Positions 10,755-20,560 of a stretch of DNA of 51,200 bases are shown here, piece by piece (the stretch's first letter is position 1; every line of letters starts with the position of its first letter). Origin of the DNA: Leptospira gomenensis. Its GTDB lineage: Bacteria > Spirochaetota > Leptospiria > Leptospirales > Leptospiraceae. Both the position numbers and the translations under genes were made by a program. Below the pieces are notes generated by a model. It was not told where the DNA came from. It made no database searches and was given only the letters and a program-made list of their open reading frames with translations. The stretch spans positions 237,501 through 288,700 of the forward strand of contig NZ_RQFA01000037.1 of NCBI RefSeq assembly GCF_004770155.1, read 5' to 3'.

Positions 10755-11423
10755 TTAGGAGATTTTTTTCTTAGCGGTGAACTGCGCCTGTTTTCTTCCT
10801 TCGAGAATTTCCAGATCCAATTCGTCGAATAACTTCTGCATTACCATCATACCGCGCATCAACGTCGCGGTGGACGAGAATTTTCCGCGTTCAATATCCT
10901 GTTCGAGATTGAGTTCCTTCAGATTGTTGACCATCTTGATGGAAAAGATCTGACTGCGATCGATCGAATATTCCACTTCCACTTCGGTGCCGTCCCCGTA
11001 TTTCACGGCGTTTTCCACCGCTTCGAGCGTTCCGATACAAAGATCCATGACGATCTCTTCCGGAGTATCTTGGCTTTTCAGAAAAAATTCCAGTCTGCTT
11101 CGAACGTATTGCATCGATTGAAACTCGATCTTGCCGAGAAGAACGTAATTGTCCTTGGCGGGAAATTTTTTTCCGGCGATTTGATCCGGATGAATGTGGA
11201 ATTCTTTTTGATTGAACTTGCTCTGTTTCGCATAACCGGAAGCGGAGAGGGACTCCAGAATTTCGGTTATCGTGGAAGTTTCGACATCGGGCTCGTCCTT
11301 GAATTTACGGAGAGTTTCCATACGGATCCAAGCGAAAAAATCGGCCGCGGCTCCGGTCAACCCTTGCGAAAGCATCGACTGAATCTGCTTTTCGATTTCA
11401 TCGCGGTTGAGATGGAAGCTCAT
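10755..11423 (-). CDS. HATPase-domain regulator (anti-sigma kinase-like)
   Basis: A 222-residue cytosolic protein with a GHKL ATPase fold in its C-terminal half, like the RsbW/SpoIIAB-type serine kinases. The N-box is visible as [15 protein letters not shown] near residues 132-146. The first 90 residues are a separate helical region I cannot assign. The ATP-lid G-box is weak. It would be a candidate for a partner-switching anti-sigma/kinase role with a STAS antagonist (one is encoded at 34690) and a SpoIIE phosphatase (two at 37901 and 39645), but that pairing is only inference. It lies eight bases before uvrB and 45 bases after trmL, all leftward. Confidence 0.78.
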   Translation of the reverse strand: MSFHLNRDEIEKQIQSMLSQGLTGAAADFFAWIRMETLRKFKDEPDVETSTITEILESLSASGYAKQSKFNQKEFHIHPDQIAGKKFPAKDNYVLLGKIEFQSMQYVRSRLEFFLKSQDTPEEIVMDLCIGTLEAVENAVKYGDGTEVEVEYSIDRSQIFSIKMVNNLKELNLEQDIERGKFSSTATLMRGMMVMQKLFDELDLEILEGRKQAQFTAKKKIS

Positions 11424-11468
11424 ACTTTATCCATTGAGATGCGTAATTCAGAACGTGTAAATCCGTTT

Positions 11469-11930
11469 TTACCAGGAGCGGATTTGACGCATCGCCTCGT
11501 AGGAAATCACCGCCACCGAATTGCTCAGATTCAGACAACGGGAGGAATCTTCCATCGGAATTTTTAAGATCCGCTCCGCATTCCAGGATTTTTTCATTTC
11601 TTCCGGAACGCCCGAAGTTTCGCTTCCGAAAAGAAAAGCGTCACCGTCCTTATAACGCACCGAAGTATACGACCTGGATCCGTAAATCGAAACGAGATAC
11701 AGATCCGAATCGGAAGGTAACGCAGCTTTATAATCTTCTAAAGAAGAATGTTGTGAAATTCTGACCTTATCCCAATAGTCCAAACCCGCCCTTCGGGCGG
11801 CCTTTTCCGAAAGATCGAAAGCCGCTTGACCGACGATATGAAGTTCCGCGCCGAGAGCTACGCAGAGTCTGGCGATATTACCGGTGTTCGGAGGAATTTC
11901 GGGGCGATACAAACCTATGTGCAACGACAT
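11469..11930 (-). CDS. trmL: tRNA (cytidine/uridine-34 2'-O)-methyltransferase TrmL
   Basis: A 153-residue SPOUT methyltransferase of full TrmL length. It modifies the wobble base ribose of tRNA-Leu isoacceptors using S-adenosylmethionine. Motif 1 is EIPPNTGNIARLC near residue 10, motif 2 is LFGSETSGVPEE near 101, and motif 3 is CLNLSNSVAVISYEA near 132, the trefoil-knot SAM site. TrmL proteins are short because they lack the N-terminal RNA-binding domain of other SpoU enzymes, which fits here. It lies 24 bp after the S1-domain gene in the leftward series. Confidence 0.93.
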   Translation of the reverse strand: MSLHIGLYRPEIPPNTGNIARLCVALGAELHIVGQAAFDLSEKAARRAGLDYWDKVRISQHSSLEDYKAALPSDSDLYLVSIYGSRSYTSVRYKDGDAFLFGSETSGVPEEMKKSWNAERILKIPMEDSSRCLNLSNSVAVISYEAMRQIRSW

Positions 11931-11954
11931 CGACAGTTCAGAACTCGGTCCGTT

Positions 11955-13142
11955 TTATTTTCTCTTTTTCGAGGAATGTTTTTCCTCTTTGGAGGAATTT
12001 TTGTTTTTGTTGAGCGAATTCTGAAGAAGCGCGCCGAAAGAACTCGTGGAGCCGTTCGAATCCGTACTTAGGTAACCGCTGTAATCCAAACGTTCCTGAA
12101 TTTCTTTCGCCTTTTGAATCGAAAGCGAAATTTGTTTTCGTTCCGGATTTACTTCCATCACGAAAACTTCTACCGCGTCTCCCGGTTTGAAACTTTGATT
12201 GAGGGGAATCCGATTCGGAATACCGGTTTCCCTACCCGGCACGAGACCGTTGAAGTGATCGTCCAGCTTTACGAAAAGTCCGAACGGTTTTAAGGAATCG
12301 ATCGTACCTTTCACGATATCACCTTCCTTAAACGGAACCGTCTGCGCCCAAGGGTCCTTTAGAAAATCCTTAACCGTTAATGCGAACTTCTGATTCTCCC
12401 AATCGATTCGAAGGACCCGCGCTCGCAACGTTTGACCGACTTGGAATTCCTTATCCAAGTCAGGATTTTTTTTATAGGTGGCTTCCGAAATCGGAATCAA
12501 CGCCGAAAGACCGTCCATCTCCACGATCAGACCGAAGTTCTGGATGGACTTGACCTTACAGGTAACGAACATCCCCTCTTTGAGTTCCTGTTTGAGAACT
12601 CCCAACTTCGCTTCCTTGGCACGATCGGAAATTCTTTTTTGGGAAACCACGTGTTTCCCTCTCGTTCCGACGTCCTGTATGAGAAACTTGACTCGTTTAC
12701 CTACCAATCCCGATTTTTTGAACTCAGGATCGATTTGTGAAAAAGGACAGAACGCGGCGAACTCTCCCATCCTGACTTCCGCTCCGGATTCTCCCTCGGA
12801 GATAAACTGTCCTAGGACCGGGATCTCCGCTCGTTTAGCAATTTCTAATAAATCTTTATTTAATATATCAGGATTCAAACAGGTCGTAAAATGGATGTCT
12901 CCGTGATCCTCCCTTAGAAAATACGCTTCGATTTCCTCGCCCGGATTCGGAAGCGCGGAATCCGCGAATTCTTCGGAGGAAATGATCCCCTGCAAGTTAC
13001 CTTCTTTAGCCGTCACAAAGACGAAATCCTTTTTGGCGGCGTTTACGACCGCCGCAACTTTGGTTCCCGCTTCCATAGCGCGTTTCTTTTTAAAGGAAGC
13101 GTCTAACATCTTTTCGAAGAGTTCTTTTTCGGATTCTTTCAT
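11955..13142 (-). CDS. S1-domain RNA-binding protein
   Basis: A 395-residue protein with at least two good S1 (OB-fold) domains: about residues 190-250 (GMFVTCKVKSIQNFGLIVEM, then DGLSALIPISE) and 272-345 (GDIVKGTIDSLKPFGLFVKL, then FNGLVPGRE). A less conserved OB-like part is at 25-95. The tail is Ser/Lys-rich. It resembles a shortened ribosomal protein S1 and probably binds mRNA or ribosomes; whether the organism has another, longer RpsA cannot be seen. Its ATG overlaps the stop of the upstream amidohydrolase-like gene as ATGA (13139-13142), so the two are translationally coupled. Confidence 0.85.
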   Translation of the reverse strand: MKESEKELFEKMLDASFKKKRAMEAGTKVAAVVNAAKKDFVFVTAKEGNLQGIISSEEFADSALPNPGEEIEAYFLREDHGDIHFTTCLNPDILNKDLLEIAKRAEIPVLGQFISEGESGAEVRMGEFAAFCPFSQIDPEFKKSGLVGKRVKFLIQDVGTRGKHVVSQKRISDRAKEAKLGVLKQELKEGMFVTCKVKSIQNFGLIVEMDGLSALIPISEATYKKNPDLDKEFQVGQTLRARVLRIDWENQKFALTVKDFLKDPWAQTVPFKEGDIVKGTIDSLKPFGLFVKLDDHFNGLVPGRETGIPNRIPLNQSFKPGDAVEVFVMEVNPERKQISLSIQKAKEIQERLDYSGYLSTDSNGSTSSFGALLQNSLNKNKNSSKEEKHSSKKRK

Positions 13143-14545
13143 TTTTTTCCCCTTTTTTTTTGTCTGGAAGTCGGTTCTCTTTTTTCGGGCGGAAAGGAAA
13201 TCTCTCCGGCGACGACCTTGCGGAGGGATTTCAAATTCTTCAAATCGACGAGAGGATCTTCCGTAAAAACGTTAATGAATGCCGGTTTGCCTTCTCTGAT
13301 TTTTCCTTCGTGTGGAGCCCCCAGGAAAGAGCAGGTGGATTCGGTCGCGATGCGGATCGTTTCTTCGTTGCCTAGAACCGAAGAAAGAAGTTCCATTTCC
13401 TTCCAACCTCCGATTCCGGGATGAACGTGGAGATAACCGGTCCCGGACGCGAGGAGAATTCCCTGACTGAGATTCTTTTGTCTTTTTAGGAACGCGAGAT
13501 AGGATTTGAATTCCGCCTCGGCGGCGTTTCGTTCCTCTTCCTTCAAGTTGGAAAGTTTTCCGGCGAACTCCGGCTCCGGCGCGATATTTTTGGAAAAGTA
13601 GGAACTCCAATCCTTCAGAGCCGCCAGATCCGTTTCCCACTCGGGAGTTCCCGCAAGTTTCTGATAATAATAGACGGACAACATCGGCCCCCAATTCAGG
13701 TTTCGAAAAATTCCCGGAGCCACTCTTCCCGAAATCGAATCCGGAATCGGATGAAACAACGTGGGAACTCCCGCGTTGATTCCTTCGAGAATACTGAACT
13801 CGTCCCCGAACGCGGATAACGCGAGGGTGACCCCGGCCCCGTCGGCGGCCTTCTTCAACTGATAAAGAAACGGCCCGTCGAAAACGAAGGATTCTCCGTC
13901 TTGAAATCTCGAAAAAAGATGCAGAGGAGAATCGGCGTTCTTTTTAAACTTAGACAACGCGTCCTGCGAAGAACGAATCACTTGATAACCGGGAAGGTTT
14001 CCTAAATTTTTCGTTTCCGAACTTTCGGCGATCCAAGGAGCGGAAGACTTTCTTATCCAAGGAGCATACTTACCGGCCTTCTGCGCGTCTTTCCACAACG
14101 TCCCCACCCACGTAGGATCTCCCACCGAAAACACGGAAGAAAAACCGTGCGCCAAAAAGGATTGAAAGGAAAGATAAACGCCGGCCCGATCCTTTTGACC
14201 GCCGAGAGAATCCGCGGAAAGAGTGACGTTCGCGTCGCAAAACCCCGGAAGCGCAAACGAAACTTTCCCCGAAAACGAATTCGCTTTTTTGATAGAAACG
14301 ATTCGACCGTCTTCGATTCGAATCTCGGAAACGTCGGAATATTCTTTTTTACCGGGAAGCAGATAACGCACACCGTTTAGGGTCAAACTCTCCGCTTGAA
14401 TCGACTCGAATACAAACGATAGAATGAAACAAAACGCAAACGGCTTAAAAACGAAACGAACGAGTTTGTAATGGGAAAGACGCTTCTTTTTTCCCTTTCT
14501 AAAAATCACTCTCTTGACAAACGAAACAGATTCAGGAATGTTCAT
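13139..14545 (-). CDS. Degenerate amidohydrolase-like exported protein
   Basis: A 468-residue protein with amidohydrolase architecture but missing catalytic residues. A basic N-terminus (residues 1-30) precedes a hydrophobic export signal near 32-50 ending ESIQA. The beta-sandwich entry (VSEIRIEDGRIVSI) and the LPGF turn are as in imidazolonepropionase/dihydroorotase-type enzymes, but the metal-binding HxH that should follow LPGF-x-D is replaced by CDANVTLS, and the late AGTD-type Asp site reads ASGTGY. The C-terminal G.I..GKPA.INVF strand is normal. It is therefore probably a pseudoenzyme. The start is uncertain: no Shine-Dalgarno precedes 14545, and it lies two bases from the divergent start at 14548. 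Confidence 0.7.
   Translation of the reverse strand: MNIPESVSFVKRVIFRKGKKKRLSHYKLVRFVFKPFAFCFILSFVFESIQAESLTLNGVRYLLPGKKEYSDVSEIRIEDGRIVSIKKANSFSGKVSFALPGFCDANVTLSADSLGGQKDRAGVYLSFQSFLAHGFSSVFSVGDPTWVGTLWKDAQKAGKYAPWIRKSSAPWIAESSETKNLGNLPGYQVIRSSQDALSKFKKNADSPLHLFSRFQDGESFVFDGPFLYQLKKAADGAGVTLALSAFGDEFSILEGINAGVPTLFHPIPDSISGRVAPGIFRNLNWGPMLSVYYYQKLAGTPEWETDLAALKDWSSYFSKNIAPEPEFAGKLSNLKEEERNAAEAEFKSYLAFLKRQKNLSQGILLASGTGYLHVHPGIGGWKEMELLSSVLGNEETIRIATESTCSFLGAPHEGKIREGKPAFINVFTEDPLVDLKNLKSLRKVVAGEISFPPEKREPTSRQKKRGKK
14514..14519 (+). promoter_or_regulatory. Possible -35 box for the HATPase gene
   Basis: A perfect TTGACA lies inside the 5' part of the leftward amidohydrolase-like gene, 28 bp before the rightward HATPase start. 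A matching -10 would fall at 14537-14542 (AATGTT, poor), almost on the start codon, so the promoter is doubtful or the true start is downstream. Confidence 0.25.
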
Positions 14546-14547
14546 GG

Positions 14548-15234
<687 letters not shown>

Positions 15235-15242
15235 AAACCTAG

Positions 15243-16010
15243 ATGCCACTTCCCCTATCCGTTTGTATCATCACCCTCAACGAAGAAGACAATTTGGAGC
15301 GTTGTCTCAAACCCTTGGACTTCGCGTCCGAAATCGTAATCGTGGACTCCGGTTCCAAGGATAAAACCGTGGAAATCGCGAAACGATACAAGGCGAAAGT
15401 TCACGAGCGCCAATTCGACGACTATGTAAGCCAGAAGAATCACGCTTTGTCCCTCGTCAAAAATCGATGGGTTCTCACACTCGACGCGGACGAGGAAGTA
15501 TCTCCGGAACTCAAACTTGAAATCGAAGAATTGTTCCGGAACGGAGAACCGTCCGCAGACGGATATTCCACTCCCCGCTTGACGTGGTATCTGGGTAAAT
15601 GGATCCGCCACGGAGGCTGGTATCCCAACCGGAGAATCCGTCTGTTTCAAAAGTCCAAAGGCGAATTCGGAGGAGGCCTGGTCCACGAAACCGTTCAACT
15701 CCGAGGCATATGCAAAAAATTGAATGCGCCGGTATATCACTATTCTTATAAAAACATCGGGGATCATATTCGTTTCATCAACGCGTATTCGGAATTGACC
15801 GCCCAGGAAAAATACAAGGCTGGGAAAACGAGCGGATTATTCCACGCGTTTTGGGAAGGATTCTACAAGGCTTTTTGGATGTATACGATCCGTTTTGGAT
15901 TTTTGGACGGGAAGCAGGGATTCATCCTTGCGATTTTCGGATTCTATTATAACTTTCTAAAATATATCAAGTTGTACGAGATGAATCGGAAAGATAAAAA
16001 GCGGGACTAA
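15243..16010 (+). CDS. Family 2 glycosyltransferase (LPS-core WaaE/KdtX-like)
   Basis: A 255-residue GT2 enzyme of the lipopolysaccharide-core type. The N-terminal nucleotide-sugar fold shows SVCIITLNEEDNLERCL, VDSGSKDKT near residue 35 and the DxD-type TLDADEEVS near 80. A YPNRRIRLFQK segment near 125 and VHETV near 140 are seen in WaaE/KdtX-like beta-glucosyltransferases. The C-terminus is amphipathic and aromatic (about 205-245), suitable for docking on the inner membrane. The donor and acceptor sugars cannot be told. It follows the HATPase gene closely, and a terminator-like hairpin lies 10 bp after its stop. Confidence 0.88.
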   Translation: MPLPLSVCIITLNEEDNLERCLKPLDFASEIVIVDSGSKDKTVEIAKRYKAKVHERQFDDYVSQKNHALSLVKNRWVLTLDADEEVSPELKLEIEELFRNGEPSADGYSTPRLTWYLGKWIRHGGWYPNRRIRLFQKSKGEFGGGLVHETVQLRGICKKLNAPVYHYSYKNIGDHIRFINAYSELTAQEKYKAGKTSGLFHAFWEGFYKAFWMYTIRFGFLDGKQGFILAIFGFYYNFLKYIKLYEMNRKDKKRD

Positions 16011-16020
16011 TCGTCTGCGT

Positions 16021-16044
16021 GGAGCTTGTAAAAAGCCCTTTTTT
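16021..16044 (+). terminator. Rho-independent terminator after the GT2 gene
   Basis: GGAGCTT-GTAAA-AAGCCC folds into a short stem with one bulged A, then runs into TTTTTT (16039-16044). It sits 11 bp past the stop at 16010 and just before the end of the convergent DUF1564 gene. Confidence 0.5.
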
Positions 16045-16052
16045 CCTTAAGT

Positions 16053-16592
16053 TTACGAAGGGAACCAATCTGTGTCGTCCAAAGTGTTAAAATACGATTC
16101 TGGGTCGCAGTGTAATGCGCGGATCACCTGATTGTTCGGTAAATCTAGATGCAGAATATAACTGTAACATCTGTGGAATGTGGGAACTCCCTCATTCATA
16201 ACATTCACGATCGAATTTCCGACCTCGGCGGCTTCCAACAACAACAGATAATTAAAAAGATAACAACGAGATACTCCGTGGGCCTGCGCAAGGACTCCAA
16301 AAAAAGTCCAGCTTACAGTGTTAAGCCGAACATTCACTCGTTTCATCTTATGTTTCCCCGGACTTGGTTGATACAAGGTTCGACCGGCCTTCTTTCCAAT
16401 ACGTTTTGTAGCCGTAAGATACTTTCCATAGGTCCTCAAAAGATGAGGAATTTTCTTGGGAAGAGTCCTAACTTCTTTTTCGGAGAAACGAAGCCATGTT
16501 TCTTCCGGAATTAAAAGAGTAACGGTCTCCGAACGGCCTTCTTGAAGCGTAGAACTAATTTTCGAGTCAGCATTGAGTAATAAGAATCCCAT
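16053..16592 (-). CDS. DUF1564-like protein
   Basis: A 179-residue protein resembling the Leptospira DUF1564 family, a multicopy group of unknown role whose members share a basic middle and a C-terminal helix-rich part. Here the first half contains [11 protein letters not shown] near residue 23 and a basic patch near 58-83; the second half has [20 protein letters not shown] followed by [13 protein letters not shown], which could be a ribbon-helix-helix or similar DNA-binding element, but that is a guess. The start is weakly supported, with no good ribosome-binding site. Part of its coding sequence near 16179-16194 matches the dispersed GGAACTCCC repeat. It is surrounded by gene-poor DNA. Confidence 0.6.
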   Translation of the reverse strand: MGFLLLNADSKISSTLQEGRSETVTLLIPEETWLRFSEKEVRTLPKKIPHLLRTYGKYLTATKRIGKKAGRTLYQPSPGKHKMKRVNVRLNTVSWTFFGVLAQAHGVSRCYLFNYLLLLEAAEVGNSIVNVMNEGVPTFHRCYSYILHLDLPNNQVIRALHCDPESYFNTLDDTDWFPS

Positions 16593-16952
16593 ACAAAAAA
16601 CGGTTCTCGAAGAAGTATCAATGAGTTAAAAATTCGGATAAAAAAGGATTTTTTTTCAATGGATACGAGTTCTGACTCAAAAAACTCGTTAACAATCAAA
16701 GTGGATTGGTTCGAACATTCTATTGCATTAAAAGAACCTACGGAAAAAATACCATGTTATCCCTTGCCAAGCGATATCTCGGATTGAAGATAAATTCTTA
16801 TAAAAAAATATCTCATACTCACAGAATCATTTAGAGTTTGTACTAAAGCCTGGAAGAAAACTGTGGCAGTTCCCACATTTTTCTAATTTTAGGAAAAACT
16901 TTTAAATAAAAAAGATCCCCTTTCCCCGAATAGGCCAGAACTCTCGATTATT
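16593..16952. other. Gene-poor stretch with one GAGTTCCCACA-type repeat
   Basis: No supported gene in these 360 bases. AT-rich, with stops in all frames. A repeat copy TGTGGCAGTTCCCACA occurs at 16862-16877; its 5-bp ends TGTGG/CCACA are complementary. Confidence 0.5.
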
Positions 16953-17285
16953 TTGTTTTCTTTTTTTACGCAAATTTCCCGCAAATCCTTCGGTGAAGAA
17001 CGTATTTTAGAAAAGAAAGTTTCGTTCACTCAAATCGAAGGAACTCCAACTTTTCTACAAACACTGGAAATAAATTTTCAGATCATCGCTGAAATCTTAC
17101 AAAAAATTAGAATATTAGCCGTCGCAAGTTCTCACAAAAATCATACGAAAGAAGATCGAAATCAAATCGATTTAGAAGTTCAGGAATTATTAAAGGAAAT
17201 CCGTAGAATTCGAGAAAGCGCTCGTTTCAAAAATATTCCTTTGATAGAAACCGAAAATCCATCTCGACCAATAAACATATCATAA
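16953..17285 (+). pseudogene. Flagellin N-terminal domain fragment
   Basis: An open frame of 110 codons starting at TTG (no ATG). Residues from about 35 to 100 match the N-terminal D1 helix region of flagellin: LQKIRILAVASS, then HTKEDRNQIDLEVQELL and EIRRI....RFKNIPLI, against the family pattern R.LA..SS....T.EDR..I..EV..L..EI.RI....F....L. The D0 helix (beginning MIINHN in spirochaetal FlaB), the rest of the shaft and the C-terminal half are absent; the first 30 residues do not match flagellin. I read it as a decayed flagellin gene piece, though a short expressed flagellin-like protein cannot be excluded. It stands in gene-poor DNA between a DUF1564 gene and a strong hairpin. Confidence 0.6.
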
Positions 17286-17749
17286 CAAATCGGCTCGCAC
17301 AGTTCTTGAATCCTTTTCATTACCTGAATCGCAACCGGAGTAATTCGGTCTTCGTACTGGGAGTTTAAAAAATTTTCAAAGTATCCTAAACGTAAAAATG
17401 TATCCTGAAGCGCTTCGATCTATGAATGTTATGAATCAAGCCCTTTCAAAAATATTTTTTGAAAGGGCTACAATCGGAGCTCCGTGGGAGCGATTGAATT
17501 ACGGAAAACGTTTGCGAGACTCGTCGTCAAAAATGGATCGAAAAAGCCGATAAAATCGAAAACGTAGATCGAAGTAAGTTCTTCTTTTAAGAAAAACTTT
17601 TTCGTTCAGTTTGTAAGAGTTCCCACATTTCAAAAAAAATTTTACCGTTGTCGCGAATTGATGAAAACAATCGACGGCCGTTCACAGCAATCCGTTTTAT
17701 TGAACCGGTAACCCGAATGAACATGGCACAATCCGGGCCGATATGTCTA
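17286..17749. other. Gene-poor stretch after the flagellin fragment
   Basis: No supported gene in 464 bases. It holds a 14-bp-stem hairpin at 17439-17469 and a copy of the dispersed repeat, TTGTAAGAGTTCCCACATTT, at 17611-17630. A leftward open frame of about 45 codons (17286-17420) looks protein-like but is too short to call. Confidence 0.5.
17439..17469. terminator. Strong hairpin (14-bp perfect stem)
   Basis: AGCCCTTTCAAAAA and TTTTTGAAAGGGCT flank a three-base TAT. The stem is perfect and symmetrical, with an A-run/T-run at the tip, so it may be a bidirectional terminator left from neighbouring decayed genes. No T-run follows outside the stem. Confidence 0.45.
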
Positions 17750-18193
<444 letters not shown>

Positions 18194-18349
18194 TTTACGA
18201 CTTACCCTAAAACTTGCTTCTTTCAGTAAGCAAAAGTCGAGGCTTTCGGTCCTGTCTCCCTCTTTTATAAGAATCTACTCCACACGATTCGGATTCCAAC
18301 GGACCACGAGACGACTTTTCGAAAACCAAACGGAACGAGAAAATTCGCT

Positions 18350-19222
18350 TTGAAACAAAACACAACACCTTCCACTAAATCGTTCGGTATAGTAGGATAT
18401 CCTCTTTCTCATTCCCTTTCCCCTCTTATACACAATTCACTTTATAAGGAGAAAGGAATCGATGCCGCATATTCGGTCTTTGAATCTCCCGAATTGAATC
18501 GTAAAAAGATAGAAGAACTGATTTCCGCGGGAGTAGAAGGGATTTCCGTGACCATTCCACATAAGGAAACCGCGTTCTCGTTATCGGATCGGGCCGATTC
18601 CGCGTCGGAAATCATGAAGGCGTCCAACACTCTCGTCTTTCGAAACGGTTCGATTAACGCGCATAATACGGACGGAGAAGGAGCCCTGCGCTCCGTTTTG
18701 GAATCGTTTCCCGATTCCTTGGAGACCGGAAAAACTCTGATTCTCGGAAGCGGAGGAAGCGCCCGGGGAATCGCCTACAGCTTCGCGAAGTCGAATCGAT
18801 TGCGGGAACTCCTCATTTGTTCCAGAAACGAAACTACGGGGAAAGAAATCGCGGACTTGATCGGGGAAAATTCTCCGGTTCGAGTCGGATACGTTTCTCC
18901 GACATCGATCTTCGACTTCCGGAACGAAATTTCACTCGTAATCCATACGACTCCTTTGGGAATGAAGGGACAAGCGCCCGGGCCGTTTTTAGAGACGGAT
19001 TTTTTTCATCCGGGAATCGTTTTGTTCGATATCGTGTACAACCCGCTCGTAACACCGCTCGTCTCGGCGGCACAAGAGTCGGGTTGTCGGATTATCCCCG
19101 GTTCCGAAATGTTGTTGTTTCAAGCGATGAAACAGTTCGAACTTTTTACTGGAACGATTCCGGACGAACGGGACATCCTCAATACGAGGAAACGATTGGC
19201 TCAGGCGTTAAACGGCCGTTAG
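18350..19222 (+). CDS. aroE: Shikimate dehydrogenase
   Basis: A 290-residue AroE, which reduces 3-dehydroshikimate to shikimate with NADPH in aromatic amino-acid and folate-precursor synthesis. Landmarks: [13 protein letters not shown] near residue 17 (shikimate binding), SVTIPHK with the catalytic Lys near 72, NTLV near 94, NTDGEG with the catalytic Asp near 108, and the NADP site GSGGSARG near 134. The start is TTG at 18350, preceded by GGAACGAGA at 18332-18340; there is no ATG before the first conserved strand. folC starts nine bases after its stop, so the two probably form one unit that feeds chorismate/folate metabolism. Confidence 0.95.
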   Translation: MKQNTTPSTKSFGIVGYPLSHSLSPLIHNSLYKEKGIDAAYSVFESPELNRKKIEELISAGVEGISVTIPHKETAFSLSDRADSASEIMKASNTLVFRNGSINAHNTDGEGALRSVLESFPDSLETGKTLILGSGGSARGIAYSFAKSNRLRELLICSRNETTGKEIADLIGENSPVRVGYVSPTSIFDFRNEISLVIHTTPLGMKGQAPGPFLETDFFHPGIVLFDIVYNPLVTPLVSAAQESGCRIIPGSEMLLFQAMKQFELFTGTIPDERDILNTRKRLAQALNGR

Positions 19223-19230
19223 AATAACCG

Positions 19231-20520
19231 ATGAATCCGTCTTTTTTCGAATTCGTATCGACGCTTTCCAATCTCGAAAAAACCAGGAATTTCGACGTGT
19301 TCGCCGGATATTCTCTATCACCATATTCTAATATTCTAAATAAATACGGATGGAATTCGAGGTCTTCCTCCACGCTCTGCAGAATCGGAGTCGTCGGAAC
19401 CAACGCCAAAGGATCGATCACCCATTATCTGGGGGAATACTTCCGTCTTACAGGATTTAAAACCGGATTGTACACTTCTCCGCATCTGCTTTCACCTACG
19501 GAGAGAATCCGTATCGGTTCTGAAACCGAGCCGTTCCGCGAAATCCAGGAAACCGAACTCGACGAATTGTTAAACGAATCCCTGCACGTCGGAGCCGAAG
19601 CCGATCTGAAAACGATGTCCTTTTTCGAGTTTTTCACCTCTGCCGCGTTCCGTTTTTTCGAAAAGGAAAAAATCGGGATTCAAATCTACGAAGCCGGTTT
19701 GGGAGGTCGATTGGACGCGACCAAACTCGCGGAGCCGGACGTAGTAATTTTGGGAAGTATAGGATTGGATCACGCGGAAATACTGGGAAGAACGAAAGCC
19801 GAAATCCTAAACGAAAAGTTAGGGATCCTTTCCGAGAATACCAAAGTTTTGTATTGTCTGGAACAGAAGGAACCGGAACTCAACGAAATCGTCCGAACCG
19901 TGGCGGCAAAACGGAAAATCGAATACAACATCCTTCCCGAAAAACCGGCCAACGCGGATTATCTCACCAAAAACCGCAACTTCTCCTTTCGAGTATATAA
20001 GAATATTCTAAATTTTGAATGGATGCGAAGATCGTCAAAGGAATCATCCGCAAAAAATCCGTCGTCTCCGAAACCGTCGGCGGAAACGGCGATTTTACGC
20101 GTTTCGGAATCGGATCCGCGGGTCGTTGCCCCTCCGGGAAGATTGAACGTGGTCCGAAATTCGCCGCTCCTCGTTTTTGATCCGGCCCATAACCCGGATG
20201 CGTTTCGCGAAACCCTACGAAGCCTAAAGATCCTTTACCCCTCTTTGCGGTTTCGCGTCTATGTCGGTTTATTAAAGGACAAGGACGGAGAAACGATCCT
20301 GAAAATTCTCCGGTCAACGCTCAACGATGGGGATTTAGGAATTTCCGGATTCCGTTTTCTCGACGAGGAGGGATTTTCCGTTCCGAATTCCTGTTCTTTC
20401 GAAGAAATCGAAAACGGCTCCGAATTTCGACGGCTTTTATCCCAAAAGGAAAAAGAATCGGATCCGATTTTGATCTTAGGAAGTTTCCGTCTTTTTGCGA
20501 TCGTTCGGGATTTCCTTTAA
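19231..20520 (+). CDS. folC: Dihydrofolate synthase / folylpolyglutamate synthase
   Basis: A 429-residue Mur-ligase-family FolC, which adds glutamate to dihydropteroate and to folates. It shows the folate loop [13 protein letters not shown] near residue 84, [10 protein letters not shown] near 152, the [11 protein letters not shown] segment near 173, PGRLNVVR near 308, and [11 protein letters not shown] near 324 in the C-terminal domain. The Walker-type loop reads GTNAKGS rather than the usual GTNGKGS, a small but real departure. Residues 270-295 form a Ser/Lys/Pro-rich low-complexity insertion. It follows aroE by eight bases. Three copies of the 9-mer ATATTCTAA fall inside this gene. Confidence 0.93.
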   Translation: MNPSFFEFVSTLSNLEKTRNFDVFAGYSLSPYSNILNKYGWNSRSSSTLCRIGVVGTNAKGSITHYLGEYFRLTGFKTGLYTSPHLLSPTERIRIGSETEPFREIQETELDELLNESLHVGAEADLKTMSFFEFFTSAAFRFFEKEKIGIQIYEAGLGGRLDATKLAEPDVVILGSIGLDHAEILGRTKAEILNEKLGILSENTKVLYCLEQKEPELNEIVRTVAAKRKIEYNILPEKPANADYLTKNRNFSFRVYKNILNFEWMRRSSKESSAKNPSSPKPSAETAILRVSESDPRVVAPPGRLNVVRNSPLLVFDPAHNPDAFRETLRSLKILYPSLRFRVYVGLLKDKDGETILKILRSTLNDGDLGISGFRFLDEEGFSVPNSCSFEEIENGSEFRRLLSQKEKESDPILILGSFRLFAIVRDFL

Positions 20521-20560
20521 GGAATACGGCCGTAAATCGAGTTTGTCGCGAAAGTATATT

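Noticed and set aside
16700..16730. GGTTCGAACATTC, similar to a tRNA T-loop
   Set aside because: No acceptor stem or anticodon arm can be folded around it.
17286..17420. Leftward open frame of about 45 codons reading QDTFLRLGYFENFLNSQYED
   Set aside because: It looks protein-like, but it is short, has no start codon with a signal, and is not continued beyond the flagellin fragment; an open frame of this length is expected by chance.
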